Origin: Paramecium sonneborni
Taxonomy: Eukaryota; Ciliophora; Oligohymenophorea; Peniculida; Parameciidae
Assembly (NCBI GenBank): GCA_905182985.1
Contig: CAJJDN010000103.1
Span: 248,001 to 312,000 of the forward strand
DNA length: 64,000 nucleotides
Reading direction: 5' to 3'
Shown here one piece after another: positions 26,214-38,181 of the stretch. The stretch's first letter is position 1, and every line of letters starts with the position of its first letter. Below the pieces are notes generated by a model. It was not told where the DNA came from and did no database searches. It saw only the letters and a program-made list of their open reading frames with translations. The translations under genes and the position numbers were made by a program.

Positions 26214-26377
26214 CAATCTTCAACTATATGAATTAAATTTATTAATAATCATAATACATAATATTAATTAAGTTAAAGTTGTAAAATTAATTCACATACA
26301 TAATATAATGATCTATTATCAAAACCTAAAAAAACTTAGCTAAACCATTTCTACAATTGTAATATACAAAATTTGTG

Positions 26378-27502
26378 ATGGCCAGCATCAATATCAATAC
26401 TGTTAACATTGAGTAACAGGGTTTCTGCTTATGTTGTAAATAACTGACTGCTAATGGAACTATTCTGTAAATTTAGAATTTTAGCGATTCTCTCTATACT
26501 TAACTCCAAGAAAACAGTTGGCGTAAATCAGGCCAATTATTCTATCATTCTAATCCTAAAAGTTGTTGCCAACAAATTGTATGCAAAGTACCTGTTTGTT
26601 AATACAGTTCATCTAAAAAATGTTTGAAAGCTTTAAAGTATTATATTTTAAATACTCTTAGAAAGTTAACTTAAGAATGTTTCGATTCTGAACCAATTAA
26701 ACAATCCATATATAGCAACCTTTTACAATATGTTGATATTTAACGTCCTGCTCAAGAGACTTTATAAACTAAAAAAGCTTTCCAAAACTTTTTACTATCA
26801 TTATCCTAACGTTTGCAATTTACTTCTTTAAATAAAAATGGGTTTCGAGAACATTCACATGATTTATTAAAATAACATGTATTATCGTTGAATAATGAAT
26901 TACATATGTAGGTAAAGGTAGATAAAAAAAATTATTTACATTTTAAATGGCCCAGTGATTTTGTTGCTTTGTTAAAAAAACAAAAAAGAAGCAATTTAGT
27001 TATAGTTACTAAATAAACAATATATGACGAAGAAGCTCATCATTTATTCAATGAAAATTATTTTCAAGTTTCAAAGCATAGTTATGAAAAAATGTTTTGT
27101 GATTCCTCATCTAATATGATTAAATATTATTGTGATTCTTAACTTTCAGCTGTAAGTTATGTTGAATTTAGATCAAATTCATTGCATAGATTGAGTTTCC
27201 ATTATACTTAACAAATCAAAGAAATTAATAGAATTGCTATAGATTATGAAATAAAATGGGCATAGTAATTAAATCTAAATAATTATTATTATATCAAAAC
27301 AGGTTAGAATATAGAAAATTAAAATAAAGTTATCAATGATGAAATCATAGATGAAAATTATCCAATATTTAAAGGATCAAAAATGATTCAGATCAAACAA
27401 CTAAGATCTATTTATTAAAAATATCTTATCGAATTACTTACTAAAATGAATTCGATTATGGGTCCATAGTTATTTAAACTTTTTATATTTAAATATGAAT
27501 GA
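26378..27502 (+). CDS. ATE1: Arginyl-tRNA--protein transferase (ATE1-like)
   Basis: Intronless, 374 residues. ATE1 moves Arg from Arg-tRNA to N-terminal Asp, Glu or oxidised Cys, marking proteins for the N-degron pathway. The N-terminal domain has the family pattern: FCLCCKQLTANGT (the Cys pair), then ENSWRKSGQLFYHSN and KSCCQQIVCKV, corresponding to GWRRSGKYVY and TCCPQYTIRC. The C-terminal half keeps the order expected of the GNAT-like ATE domain (FQVSKHSYEKMFCDSS, then SAVSYVEF, then INRIAIDYEIKWAQQLNLNNYYYIKTG) but diverges and is shorter than the roughly 500 residues of animal ATE1. It converges with the WD40 gene, 19 bp between stops. The family call is good; activity cannot be judged. 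Confidence 0.75.
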
Positions 27503-27521
27503 TTATATATAGATTAACATA

Positions 27522-30500
27522 TCAAGATAATTTAGACTTAAACTTTTCAATTTTTGAAATTTTTAATTTTGATTTAATGTCATTTTTTTCTTCTGTAGTA
27601 TATTTTTTATTAGGACTAGAGATCACTTATTTAATCAAATTGAACACTTCCTTACTATGATTAGGATACTTAACTTAAGAACGATTTGTCATCTCTGTGA
27701 AATTGGTAGTTCGAGTAATCTTTGAGATTTAAAGATTGCTTTTAGGTTCTGTTCTCATACGCATATTAATTAAAGTTTTAGCAAAATCATCATGTTCATT
27801 TGTTTTATCTTCAGATCTCAAATAATCTAGAATCTCTTTCTTTTGAGTTTAAAGTTATTAAGTTTAAAAGTATCTATTCCTTTTCTTTGCTGAATCTTCA
27901 ATTTATTTTTCTTATTGTTAAATATCCAATTATTATTTTTGATATTTAATTTTTTCATTATAAAATCTAAGTGAATGAGTACTTTTATTAACTAAATCAG
28001 GTAGAGAACTTGTATTAGTATTTGTAATAGTATGACTCTAAATTTTAGTAGGATAATATTTGTTTCTTATATAGATTAAGGAGCATTCTCTTAAAATGTT
28101 ATCAATATTATAAGACATTTATTTTTCTTTAGTAAGTTTATGTTATATGGACTTGAGTAATTCGAGAGCAAAAAGGATGTGTGCTTTAAGTTTGTATGTT
28201 TGTGCATTAAGATTCCAAAAATTAGAAGTAGGATTGTTAATTTCAAATTAACATAATACTTCAAATGATTTATTAATAATTTTGATAACATCATTGCAAC
28301 TTGCAGAAATTATAAGTTAAGTTTTGGTTGAAAAAAGAACTTCAAAGGGATCGATTTGCATATATGATAATTGAATTATCGCATCAGAATGAATGGAGAC
28401 ACTTAAAGGTGTTTGATTAGGAGTATCAAAATGTTGATCATAAAATTATCCAGCCATATTTTTAACAGCACTTAATCTAGTCATTCCAGTTCTAAATTTT
28501 TGTTTGATTTTTTAGTTTGGTGAGCGTTGTAATTATATAATATGTTAACTCATATTAATATCCTTGACAAGATATGAATTAATAATTCTATAATTATCAA
28601 TAAAATGTTCTTAGATAGTATTGTGATATATTACACGATAAGGATTATAATTAGGTTTAGTATTAATGGGATCTTATGCTTGTATTTTGAAATCTGTAAT
28701 ATCATATTTGAGCATATATCCATTGTTCAATCCAACAATAAGATCAGAGTCATCAATTAACATTTGAGTGGCATAATTTTTGTCTACAAGACTAGTGATC
28801 ATTTGATATCCAAAATCAAAATTAAGAATAGATTCAATAGCACATACATAATGGTCATTTTTGGATGTGATGGATATAAAATATAATTATGCTGAATTAG
28901 TAGCTACAATAAAGAATTATTTATTATTAGAAATAACAATACTAGTAGCAATAGCTTATTCCTCTAATTAGATTTGAATAACTACTGAGTAATATTCTAG
29001 ATTCCAAATAGTAACACACTCATCATTACTTGTAATAAGTAAACCATGAGATAAATTAAAAGTACAAATATTAACTTATGAGTGATGTATCAATTATCTT
29101 AATGCTCGTTTATCTTTGGCAATTACATTATCTTTACGTACATTAAGATGTTATAAAGGAAGACACTTTAGAGAAGAGTCAATGTTAAAAATATGTAGTA
29201 AATTAGATGTTTCATCATAAGAAATTTTAATGATCTCTTCATTAAATAATTAATCCCATTATTAAATGATTTCTCCATTTTTTATTAAGACTTTAAATAC
29301 ATGTCCTTCAGATGTGCCTAAAATCATATAATTATTATGTTCTATAAGACAAACTGCAGTTATTTCATCTTTGAAATCTTATAAAATGTATTCTATCTTA
29401 CCATTAATACAATTCTAAATTCTAACATCTGTTCTGGTTACAATAATATTCCTTTGATTCCATTAATCATAAATGAGTTCAATTAGTTTTGTGTTCTTAG
29501 GAGTATCATCATGTTATTCAAAACGTAAAGCTTATAATCTAGTTGTGATTAAACATAAACACTTATTGTAGTAGAATAACTATTTGGACATTAACTTAGT
29601 TTATAATTTAATATGTTAATGAATCTACTATGATCTTATATCCCATAATATTATTGTATTTTTACAATCAATACTTACTAATAAGGATGTATTTTCAAGT
29701 AATTCAATACAACTAATAGTTGATAAATGTCCTTTCAATTAACATTTCAGATTTTAATCATTATATTTAGTATGTAATTAATAGCAACAAATTTAGCTGT
29801 CTAATCCAATTGTAAATATTAATTAAAATGTTCTTGAATACTTTACATTCGTAATTATATTATGAAGTGTATAGAATTTGAATAGGAATTTCTATTCAAA
29901 CATATCAAAACAGTTGACTATGTTTGGATTTGATATAACTAATAGCATTTAGAGATGATCAATTTCACAAATCTCAATTATTTAATTTATTTATTAATTT
30001 ATGCAAGTATAATTGGCTGTTTCTAAATTCCAAATCATTATTTAATTCTATTTGTTTATACTAATCCATTAATCTTAAAGATGAAGATACTTCATTTTTT
30101 GTATTTCCACATTGTTCTCTACTTTATAATCAAATTAATATCCGTCACTTTAATCCCAGAATACAATCGTTAAATCACGCATAACACATCCTAATCTATT
30201 ATTACCATAACTTATTAATTGAATATAATTTCCTTCATCATTCTTTTTTAATCGTATAAATTTCTAAAATTCAAATCCTATGTGTAAACTAATCTTCTCT
30301 TGAAATTACATCAATAGAAATAATTCATTCTAATGATTTATTGCCTATATGATTTATGTCTTACTATTTGTATCTATTGTCTTTAAATCATTTATGATTC
30401 TTCGAAGCATATCTTAATTCAATCCCAATATTTCTGGTGGTGATATCTCTGAAGCAATTAGTTATCGCTTTTTTGTTCTCATCTAATGTTTGGGAAGAAA

Positions 30501-30821
30501 CTTCTTATTAAAATGAATATCTAATTATTCTGCACTTGATATCAAATAGTCTGTTATATGCTTTAATTATACACAACATTATATTTAGGAACGTACATCC
30601 TGATAAAATTATAATAATCTTGTTATTGTTATTAATCCATCCAAACCGCTCTCCTCCATTCGTTAAACAAAAAAAGTTACAAAACTTTGTAAATCTATCA
30701 CTTAATTTTAATTATCATCCACCATTTATGCCAATTCAAATAAATGATGCTATACTACGCTGCTGATATCAAAATCATCTATTCTTTCAGCTACTATATT
30801 TAATAATTAATCTATATTCAT
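27522..30821 (-). CDS. Large WD40-repeat protein (about 1,100 aa)
   Basis: A 3,300-bp span that is divisible by three and read without needing introns in the parts I translated. Residues 1-200 are helical (MNIDQLLNIVAERIDDFD at the start). From about residue 205 to 730 there are repeats of beta-propeller type, for example RDLTIVFWDQ, QNQIMIWNLETANYTCI, SNDECVTIWNLEYYS and DSDLIVGLNNGYMLKYD. The length suggests two propellers. The C-terminal third is charged and coiled-coil-like with many Lys, Gln and Ser residues, probably disordered. WD40 proteins of this size in ciliates are often ciliary, but no diagnostic motif is present. It ends 19 bp from the ATE1 stop. Confidence 0.8.
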
Positions 30822-31493
30822 ATTATTTTTAATATATAATATAACATCTCTCTAAATTATCAAAATTCTTTTATTCATTCTTCAATCAACCATCAATCAA
30901 ATTTATATCTACTCTTGAATTAATAATACTTATTTTTCATTTTAATCTCTCTAATTCATACCAAAATATTTAATAAAATCTTTAATTTTATTTATATATT
31001 TAAATTTACTAAAATATTTTTTTCATTTAATTTTCACTTTTGCATAATTAAAATATATATACTTATCAATAATCATTTATATTGTTATATTGTTATCCTT
31101 CATCTTTATTAAGGTATTTATATTGATTATATCAATCTAAAAACATTATATTGATTTGAAACTGTTAAACTGTTTGTAATAAAATATATTAACAATAAAA
31201 AGAGGATGAAATATAATAGAACTTTATATTTAAAGCTAATCACACAATAAAATAGATATTTAATATTGAATTTCACAATGAATTTTATAACGTTAAGTGA
31301 ATTTTAAAATAAATACATAAAAGTCTTATATTAATATCTTAATTGATTGGCTATAGATTGAAAATAAAAGAGAGAATGAATATTATAATAGTAGAATTAG
31401 TTGATATTCTGTTGTTTTTATGAATATTTTGAAAATAAGGTAAAAATTAGAAATTAATGAGTTAATGAGTTTTTATTTAGTTTAATTTTAAAT
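30822..31493. other. Intergenic region
   Basis: About 670 bp upstream of two divergent genes (WD40 and TRAF-finger). Very AT-rich with many stops in every frame; no RNA gene, repeat or conserved element is visible. Confidence 0.4.
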
Positions 31494-32196
31494 ATGAGTG
31501 AAACAAAGGTCTGTTAATGCTGGTAAATATTTGAGTTATAATTGAGTTTGGAAGAAGTCTTGAGTTCAAATTATTTACTTCATTCTCTCTATTGTGAGAG
31601 AAACATTGTGAAATGTGAAATTTGCGATAAGAGAATGGATATGATTGAAAAAGATAGTCATATGGAGACACATTAGAAAGTAGAATTGTGTATATGATTT
31701 AGACTGACTGTCCATATTGTTAATAAAAGTTTGAATAGGGATTATTAGAAATGCATAAGAAAAATTGTTCAAATAAACCAGAGAAGTGTGGTTTTTGTGA
31801 TTTGATGATAAATATGAGAGAAATACCAAAACATTAAGCAAATTGTGGTTCTAGAACAGAATAATGTTAAATTTGTAAAAAGCATATATAAAAAAGAGGT
31901 AAATATATAAGTAAATGTATTTAGAGATGAATTTTCACCTAAGCATTTGTGAAACAGAAGATAAATAATAATCTCCAAAGCGTAATAGATTAAAACGTAA
32001 TACAAATGATAATACATTTAAATTATCATCTGATGATGATGCATCTGTTTAAGAGATAAAGTAATTACCTAGAAGAAAACCACAGAAATAGATAAAATAG
32101 TAATCAAAATAAAAAGAATAAGTCTTAAAGAAATATGATGAAGATGATGATGAAGATTTCTAAAAGGCTTTGTAAATGAGTCTGAATTAAAAATGA
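31494..32196 (+). CDS. TRAF-type zinc-finger protein with C-terminal UIM
   Basis: 209 residues after three introns (31523-31546, 31680-31702, 31899-31924). Successive Cys/His fingers follow the TRAFD1/XAF1 pattern: HSLYCERNIVKCEICDKRM, then HMETHQKTDCPYCQQKF, then HKKNCSNKPEKCGFC, then HQANCGSRTEQCQIC. After a basic/acidic linker (DDDASVQ; RRKPQKQ) the end DDEDFQKALQMSLNQK matches a ubiquitin-interacting motif (acidic block, Ala, Ser). A zinc-finger adaptor that reads ubiquitin is inferred. The first intron is in-frame and was chosen because it gives the usual finger spacing. Confidence 0.8.
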
Positions 32197-32369
32197 ATTA
32201 ATAAAACTCAAGTTTTTGTGTACGTTTTAGATCAATAAAACAACATCGACATCTGTCTCATCCTATTCATTAAACTCCGAAACCATAATTATGGCGAAGT
32301 TTTAGCCTACCTAAATTCTTTTCTTTCTCTTCAGTGAAAAAATTATCCAAATTACCCAAATTACCCAAA

Positions 32370-32936
32370 ATGCCTGAAAGAATAAGAAGAAAAAGTTGTC
32401 ATTGCAATCAATGTGGCAATTTGACCTAATTAGAATATAGAAATATGAGTGTACCATTCATTAAGAAAATTTAAAACTTAAGAAAATTGCCATCTCTAAG
32501 TAATAATCGATTGTTGACTCCAAATCATCCAAGTATAGATATATGATAATTAGAAAAAATATTAAGAAAATATTCAGCATCTAGATAAGATACATTAACA
32601 TGTACTTCTTCTTCTTAACTTATACTTACAAATCTTCGTAGAGCTTCTGCTAGAAGTACTGAAAAATTAATAGAGGATACATAAATTCGTATCTTTGAAC
32701 CACTTACATCTTGTAGAACACATCTATTAAATACTCAATTATCACAAGAGATTAAAACTATTGCACTCCAAATACCTAAATCTTAAAAAATTATCAAAAC
32801 TTAACCATCTGATAATCATAAATTTAAATTAATTCATGTTAGAACTTTGCCTAGGATCTATACTAGAAACTTTCTCAACAATTACTTAAGCAAATATAAG
32901 AAAAAGAAAACCATTTAGATTTTATAAAAAAATTGA
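32370..32936 (+). CDS. Unidentified basic protein (181 aa)
   Basis: One 21-nt intron (32533-32553) removes an in-frame TGA. The protein begins MPERIRRKSCHCNQCGN, a CxCxxC that could bind metal, then is basic and Ser/Thr-rich with RRASARSTEK and SKYKKKK segments. No transmembrane segment or known domain. The short Arg/Ser-rich form suggests a nucleic-acid or cytoskeletal partner, which is only a guess. It is followed after 21 bp by the S49 peptidase gene. Confidence 0.6.
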
Positions 32937-32957
32937 CTCAATTTAATAAATTTATTT

Positions 32958-33685
32958 ATGAATTTTACAAATCGCGTCTTTAAAATCAAGATATCAACAA
33001 TTATTACTCCGTAATTGTAACCAATTCTAATTTATTTAAGGGTTCATAAAGTTTCAGACTCATTAGAAAAATGGACTATTTATAAACCTGAATTCATAGC
33101 TCTAGTTATTAATTCTTTAGGAGGATCCCTCATTTAAACTTAAAAATTAGCTATTCTATTAAAAAATTATAGTCAAACTAAAAAGTACATATATTTTATA
33201 TTCTAGAATTCCATTATATTGTTTTGGAGAAGATATTGTCATTAAAAGTGCATTAGGATTATTAACTATTGGTGATAAGGCTTATGTGAGTTAATAAATT
33301 TAAAATTATAGATCCCTATGCTATTGTTGGAAATATGGGATATGCTTAACCATTTTTTGATTTAAGAAAATTTACATCCAATTGGTATATACAATAAAAA
33401 CACATTGTCACAAATGAGAACATGAAGCTTCTTAATCCATTTTAAGAATTACAATAAAAAGATCAGGAATGGGTTTAATAATAAATGAAAAATTAAGAAT
33501 AAGAATTGATTAACATGATTGAAATTAATAGGAAATTAGATAAATCTAATTATGAGACTAGATTGCAAGAAATCTATAGAAATGGAATTATACAACCTAA
33601 TTTATTATTAAAACATGGTATCATAGATGGTTTCACAGGTTTAGATAGCATAATTTAAGGAAAAAAAATTCGCAAATTAGTGTGA
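32958..33685 (+). CDS. S49-family (SohB/SppA-like) peptidase
   Basis: 219 residues with introns 33017-33040, 33185-33206 and 33290-33311. FIALVINSLGGSLIQTQ matches the LxIxSPGGxV strand, and PLYCFGEDIVIKSALGLL followed by GDKAYVNPYAIVGNMGYAQ aligns with the SohB stretch from CTDSVAASGGY through DKIYAAPFAIVGSIG. The end HGIIDGFTGLDSI matches HGLVDGLG. The nucleophile segment ASGGY is replaced by KSALG, so a Ser is nearby but the surrounding glycines are changed. No signal peptide is obvious and the membrane anchor of bacterial SohB is missing. Family call is good, proteolytic activity uncertain. Confidence 0.7.
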
Positions 33686-34354
33686 TTAAATTTTCTGAGT
33701 AATAATCTTAATAATAGTAATCATTTTCTTTTCTAATTCACTTTATACAATCTTTTTGTTTCAAATATTATTATTCTGAGTTTCCAAATAAAGTTAATGT
33801 ATAAAGTTTAAAAAGAATTTACATTCTTCTCTAAAATTAAAAAAAAAAATTCAATAATCAATCATCCTAGTATCTTCCTCGAATTTCTATATTTTATTAA
33901 CATCATTATTTATATAAAATATTTTTGTAAGTTTTTTTGTTATCTTAATTATTAATCTAATTTCTATTAATTATATTCTAAATCTCATTTTAATTTAACT
34001 GATTAAAAGAAAAAATATTTAATATCTATTTATAATATTTAAACAATTAGAAAAAGAGCCATATAAATATCGTTTTTTAAATTCAAAAACTATGTGAAAT
34101 GAGAGGAAATTAATAACAAGAAATATATTTCAATATATTTTATCTAAGTATATTTAAGGTTTTGTAGAAATTCCTTGTGCTTTGAATTTCCAATAATTAG
34201 CCAATCTAAAATAATATAAATTAATTAATAGTTTTATGTTTCTTATAACTAACTACTAATTCCGTATGTAAATTTAGAGAATTTTAAATATTTAAGAAAA
34301 ATATATATTGTAATTATATAAGTCTAAACAATATAAGATGAAAGAAATAAAATA
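33686..34354. other. Intergenic region
   Basis: About 670 bp between the stops of two converging genes. AT-rich, with poly-A and poly-T tracts; no reading frame, RNA gene or repeat stands out. Confidence 0.4.
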
Positions 34355-34753
34355 TCATTATATTGATTGCTCTCTAAATTAGACTCTTCTTTATGGTTTA
34401 TCTTTGCCATTAGTTGAGCTAAATGGTGAATCGGAATAACTCTCATGAGATCTTGTACTTAATATTCCTTTTAAAATATCTGTTTAAAATTGTATGACTT
34501 CATCAATTAATACTTTTGGTTCAAGATAAACAATAACATGTTATTACCTAGGAGATAATTGTGGAGGGCATAATAAACTATCTCCATCTTAATATTGATA
34601 TAATTTGCAATGTTATGAGATAAGCTCTCCAATTTGTCCAATTTAAATTGAATCTGCTAAAGATTTTATTCCGTTATCTTAGCAAATAGATTATTAGATT
34701 TCTTTTTAAGATTGAGTATTAGTTTAAGTTTGAGAACAGCATTAATTGCCCAT
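34355..34753 (-). CDS. Small MGNQCC protein with lipidation motif (132 aa)
   Basis: Intronless, 133 codons. The start MGNQCCSQTQTNTQ is a strong myristoylation plus dual palmitoylation type signal, so attachment to a membrane is inferred. The rest is polar, with LLCPPQLSPRQQHVIVYLEPKVLIDEVI-type hydrophobic pieces and a Ser-rich, basic tail (SHESYSDSPFSS, RRVQFREQ) that could be phosphorylated. No domain is recognised. Confidence 0.65.
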
Positions 34754-35146
34754 AAAAATAAAAATAATTCATTTTTTGCAAAAAATTTTTTTACAAATTT
34801 TCCCAAAAATAAACATTATAATAAAAAATGGATAGAAAAAATGAAAAAGAAAATAACTACACTATTATAAGGGAGATAAATAAATACATATTATAATGAA
34901 CTTTTTATATAAAAATATAATAATTTATTATAAAATTGATATTTTAGTAATTAAAGAAACGATAGATAAAAATGTGATAATAATTTATCTTTCAATGTTT
35001 TATTATAAATTCTTTTTTTAATTTAACTCTTATGATTGATAGGAATATAATATTAAATTGTTTAATTGTTAGTATTTAATAAAATGGTAGGAATTTATGA
35101 TTAAATCAATTTTAGATAAACTGTTTAAATTAATTATATAACTAAA
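34754..35146. other. Intergenic region
   Basis: About 390 bp upstream of the MGNQCC gene and downstream of the next minus-strand gene. AT-rich; nothing recognised. Confidence 0.4.
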
Positions 35147-35580
35147 TCATTTTTTTGATTTAAGTACTTTTTCATAAGTAGTTTAAGTTTCTTTTTTGAG
35201 AAAAGGCATAGATTTTTTTCGAGACGCTTTAACTGTAGGACTTGAAAATTAAGATATGGGTCTAATTACACTATAAAATGAGAGAGATTTCTATACCTTA
35301 TATCAGCATTAAATATTTATTGTCCAAGATCAAGAGCTTAACTTTTAGATGCTTTGACTCTATTAGCATTATTAGTATTTCTATTAGAAAGAAGACAGTT
35401 TTCTTTATTTTCATTGTCGATACTAAAATCAAAATTAATAGGTGTCGGTTGAATAGAAATGTTATAATTATGATAGCCAAGTTTTTTTTAAGTTGTTTTT
35501 TTACGACATTCTTCACAAACTAATTTAAGCTTTTCATCAATAAGTTTATTAACTAGTTTCTTGAGAGTTAATTGATCCAT
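35147..35580 (-). CDS. Unidentified small protein (135 aa)
   Basis: One 26-nt intron (35271-35296) gives exactly 136 codons. The protein starts MDQLTLKKLVNKLIDEKLK; residues 22-25 are CEEC. The C-terminal third is basic and Ser/Pro-containing (SSPTVKASRKKSMP). The N-terminal helix followed by a CxxC and a disordered tail is all that can be seen. It is head-to-head with the EF-hand gene (41 bp between ATGs), which may mean co-expression. Confidence 0.65.
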
Positions 35581-35621
35581 TAACGTAATTATTAATTAAA
35601 AAAATTAATTATAACAATCAA

Positions 35622-37264
35622 ATGAGTCATAGCTCTATGGAATAGAGGGTATTAAAATAGAAATATTATAGAATGGATAATTGTTAGTAATGACAATATA
35701 AATAGATGATAAAAGAAGCGGAAGAATAGATGTATTTGAAGGAGATGATCCTGAAATATTGGCAAGAGATTTTTGCATTAAATATAACTTAAATTAAAGA
35801 GTGGCACCATTACTAATAGATAATATTTAAAAGCAAATTTAAATAGCTTAAAAAGAACGCTTAAATATGGTTCAATACGTAAGTAGTTGGAGTCTAACTT
35901 TATATTTAGTTATCTCAAAAGAAGTAGAATCTAAGACCTACAGAGAAGTCTAGTGAAATTCAATCCTAAGAATAAGGTTGTTCTCCAATTATAGCTGAAT
36001 CTTAATAATCTCCAATAAAATAAGAGAGTATTAGCTAATCTGTATATGACAGACTATATCAAGATGCTCATAATAAAAAGCTTAAAAAACAGTTGCAATT
36101 ATCTGAAAATAAGTCAAGTAGCTAGATTATGAAATCTTAAGAATCAGAAGTTAATTACGGCTTGATTCTCTATTAAAAAGGAATTCAAAAAAAAGAAGAG
36201 AAACTTTAAAAAGCTGAAAGTGCAAGAAAAGATATACAAAAATCTTAACTTGTTGAATGTACTTATAAACCTTAGATTAATACCCTTTCAACTAAAATTG
36301 CTTAACGTTCTCTTAAACCAGTTGGTGAACATTTAAATCAATTAGCAAAAATAATACAAGAGAAAAGAGAGAATGCATAAAATTATAAGTTAGAAATGGA
36401 ATAATAAAGTTGTTCTTTTCATCCTTAAGTTAATAAAGTGTATCAATTACATTCATATTTTAAGGTCTTCTTCTATAGTTGAAGAAAAAAAGAAATAATC
36501 ATAAATTGCTGTTCCACATTATGAATCATTATATCAGGATATGGATGTTAAATAATAAAAATTAACTGAATTAGATAGAAATTATTTTGTTTAAAAACAT
36601 ACATTCCATCCTAAAATTGATTAAATTTCATAACAACTTGTTTAAGGTCTTAGTTTTGAAGAAAGAAGACAAAAATTTAGAAATAAATCAAAAGAAAGAA
36701 ATTCTAGTGCTGATGAGAGTAATATGTTTAGACCAAGAACAGGTAGACCACCAGAATAAAGACCAGAAAATCTATTTGATAATCTATATAAAGATGCATA
36801 ATTATTAGCCTAAAAAAGAGCTGCAGTTCTATCAGATAGTAGGGAAAAAATAATGACTTAATCTAAAGTAAGAGCAAGTTAAAAATCTGAATTTTTAACA
36901 TAATAAGCTATCATAAATTCACTTGCTAATATTTTTGATTTAATTGATAATGATAATGATGGTGAAATAGATGCTATTAGGATTAATTTAGGAAATCTTA
37001 ATTCAAATGTCATTCAAATTCTATAACCTTTAATTTCAGAAATGGAAGAAGGAAAACATGTACTTACAAAAGGAGAATTCATTGAATCAGCTATGAGATT
37101 AGTTTATACTCTTTCTAACAAAGAAAAACATGATCTATTGAAAAAACCCAACTCAAAAAAATCTGACGTACCTACTTATACTTTTCATGTGTAACATTTT
37201 CATTAATTTTTAGCCATCAATAAATTAAAGACCTTAAAAAAATTCTGCATCAAAAAATAAGTGA
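35622..37264 (+). CDS. EF-hand protein with ciliate cytoskeletal-type motif (512 aa)
   Basis: Four introns, of 23, 31, 25 and 25 nt, leave 513 codons. The N-terminus contains RIDVFEGDDPEILARDFC, a motif I associate with several ciliate cytoskeletal or ciliary proteins. The middle is charged, with repeated TYKPQI/SFHPQV/TFHPKI-type segments spaced along coiled stretches, a pattern seen in ciliary coiled-coil proteins. Near residue 425 is IFDLIDNDNDGEIDAIRINL, a good EF-hand loop (D-x-D-x-D-G-x-I-x3). The end TYTFHPSINQRP repeats the FHP motif. Ca2+ binding at one EF-hand is likely; a ciliary role is inferred. Confidence 0.75.
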
Positions 37265-37649
37265 AACACCTCATAATTTTATTTATTTGAGATTATTTAA
37301 TTACATATAATATGATTCTCTTACAGTTTTTTTAATTTCTTGTTTATTCTCTTATAATTTTTTTAATTTCTTTTTTTATTAATCAATCAACAAATTTATA
37401 ATAGTAATAATATAAAATGAAAAGTATTATTTATTAATTTTTATTTAATAATAAAAAAATAAGATTCTAATTTACAATCAAATTATCATATATTTATTTT
37501 ATTGATCAAACAAATTTACTATTTTTGCTTGATAAATGATAGACAAGAACAATTCTTTTGTAACCTTTCATTTTTAGCTCTAAACTATTCAAAAGTATCT
37601 AATATTTATTAAATTAATATATATTTTAATTAATATTTTGAAAGGGAGA
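37265..37649. other. Intergenic region
   Basis: About 385 bp with long T-rich runs after the EF-hand gene; a short repeated TTTTTTTAATTTCTT-like phrase occurs twice near 37325-37375. No gene seen. Confidence 0.4.
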
Positions 37650-37868
37650 ATGAATTCCTTAAATATAGAAAAAAATAAATTTATGAAGAGAGCAATTGAA
37701 CGCAAATCTCAAAGAGAGATGAATTTAAGTCAAAATATTATTTTATCAGACAAAGAAATAGAAATTGAAGATTTTGATTCTCCAACAACCTTAAATTTAT
37801 AAATACCGATCTTTAGTCCAACTAAAATGATATTTTCTTTACCCAGATCTGCTGGCACAATCAAATGA
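37650..37868 (+). CDS. Small protein (72 aa), unknown
   Basis: An intronless frame of 73 codons starting at ATG 37650-37652. Sequence is charged at first (MNSLNIEKNKFMKRAIERKS) and then Ser/Pro-containing near the end (IFSPTKMIFSLPRSAGTIK), with good codon variety compared with the AT-rich flanks. No family recognised. Confidence 0.5.
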
Positions 37869-38181
37869 TTTTATCTCTTAAATATCTTATATTAATTAAT
37901 TCATTTTTTATTCTCAGGATAGACTATTCATTTTATATTTGACTTTAAACTTCAATACTGATCTTTGTGTATATGATGTAAAGATTTTATGAATTATAAT
38001 ACTCATTGATAATAAGGACTAAAAAATATAGTTGAAGTATTTAAACATATATTTTAAGAATTTAACATCTTTTTTTCAGAATATTTATGTAATTACTTTT
38101 TAAAAGTTATTTTATATAAAAAAAACTAAATTTCATAGTGATTAAATCAAAGTAAATTTATAGAGTCAATTTTGAAATTCC
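37869..38181. other. Intergenic region
   Basis: About 310 bp between converging stops. AT-rich, several stops in each frame; nothing recognised. Confidence 0.4.

Noticed and set aside
33281..33311. TA-bounded 26-bp insertion that might be an unexcised IES
   Set aside because: A 22-nt GT-AG intron at 33290-33311 restores the conserved GDKAYVNPYAIVG without it; IES excision gives the wrong frame.
35278..35523. Plus-strand open frame of 81 codons
   Set aside because: It is antisense to the spliced small gene at 35147-35580, whose frame and intron are well supported.
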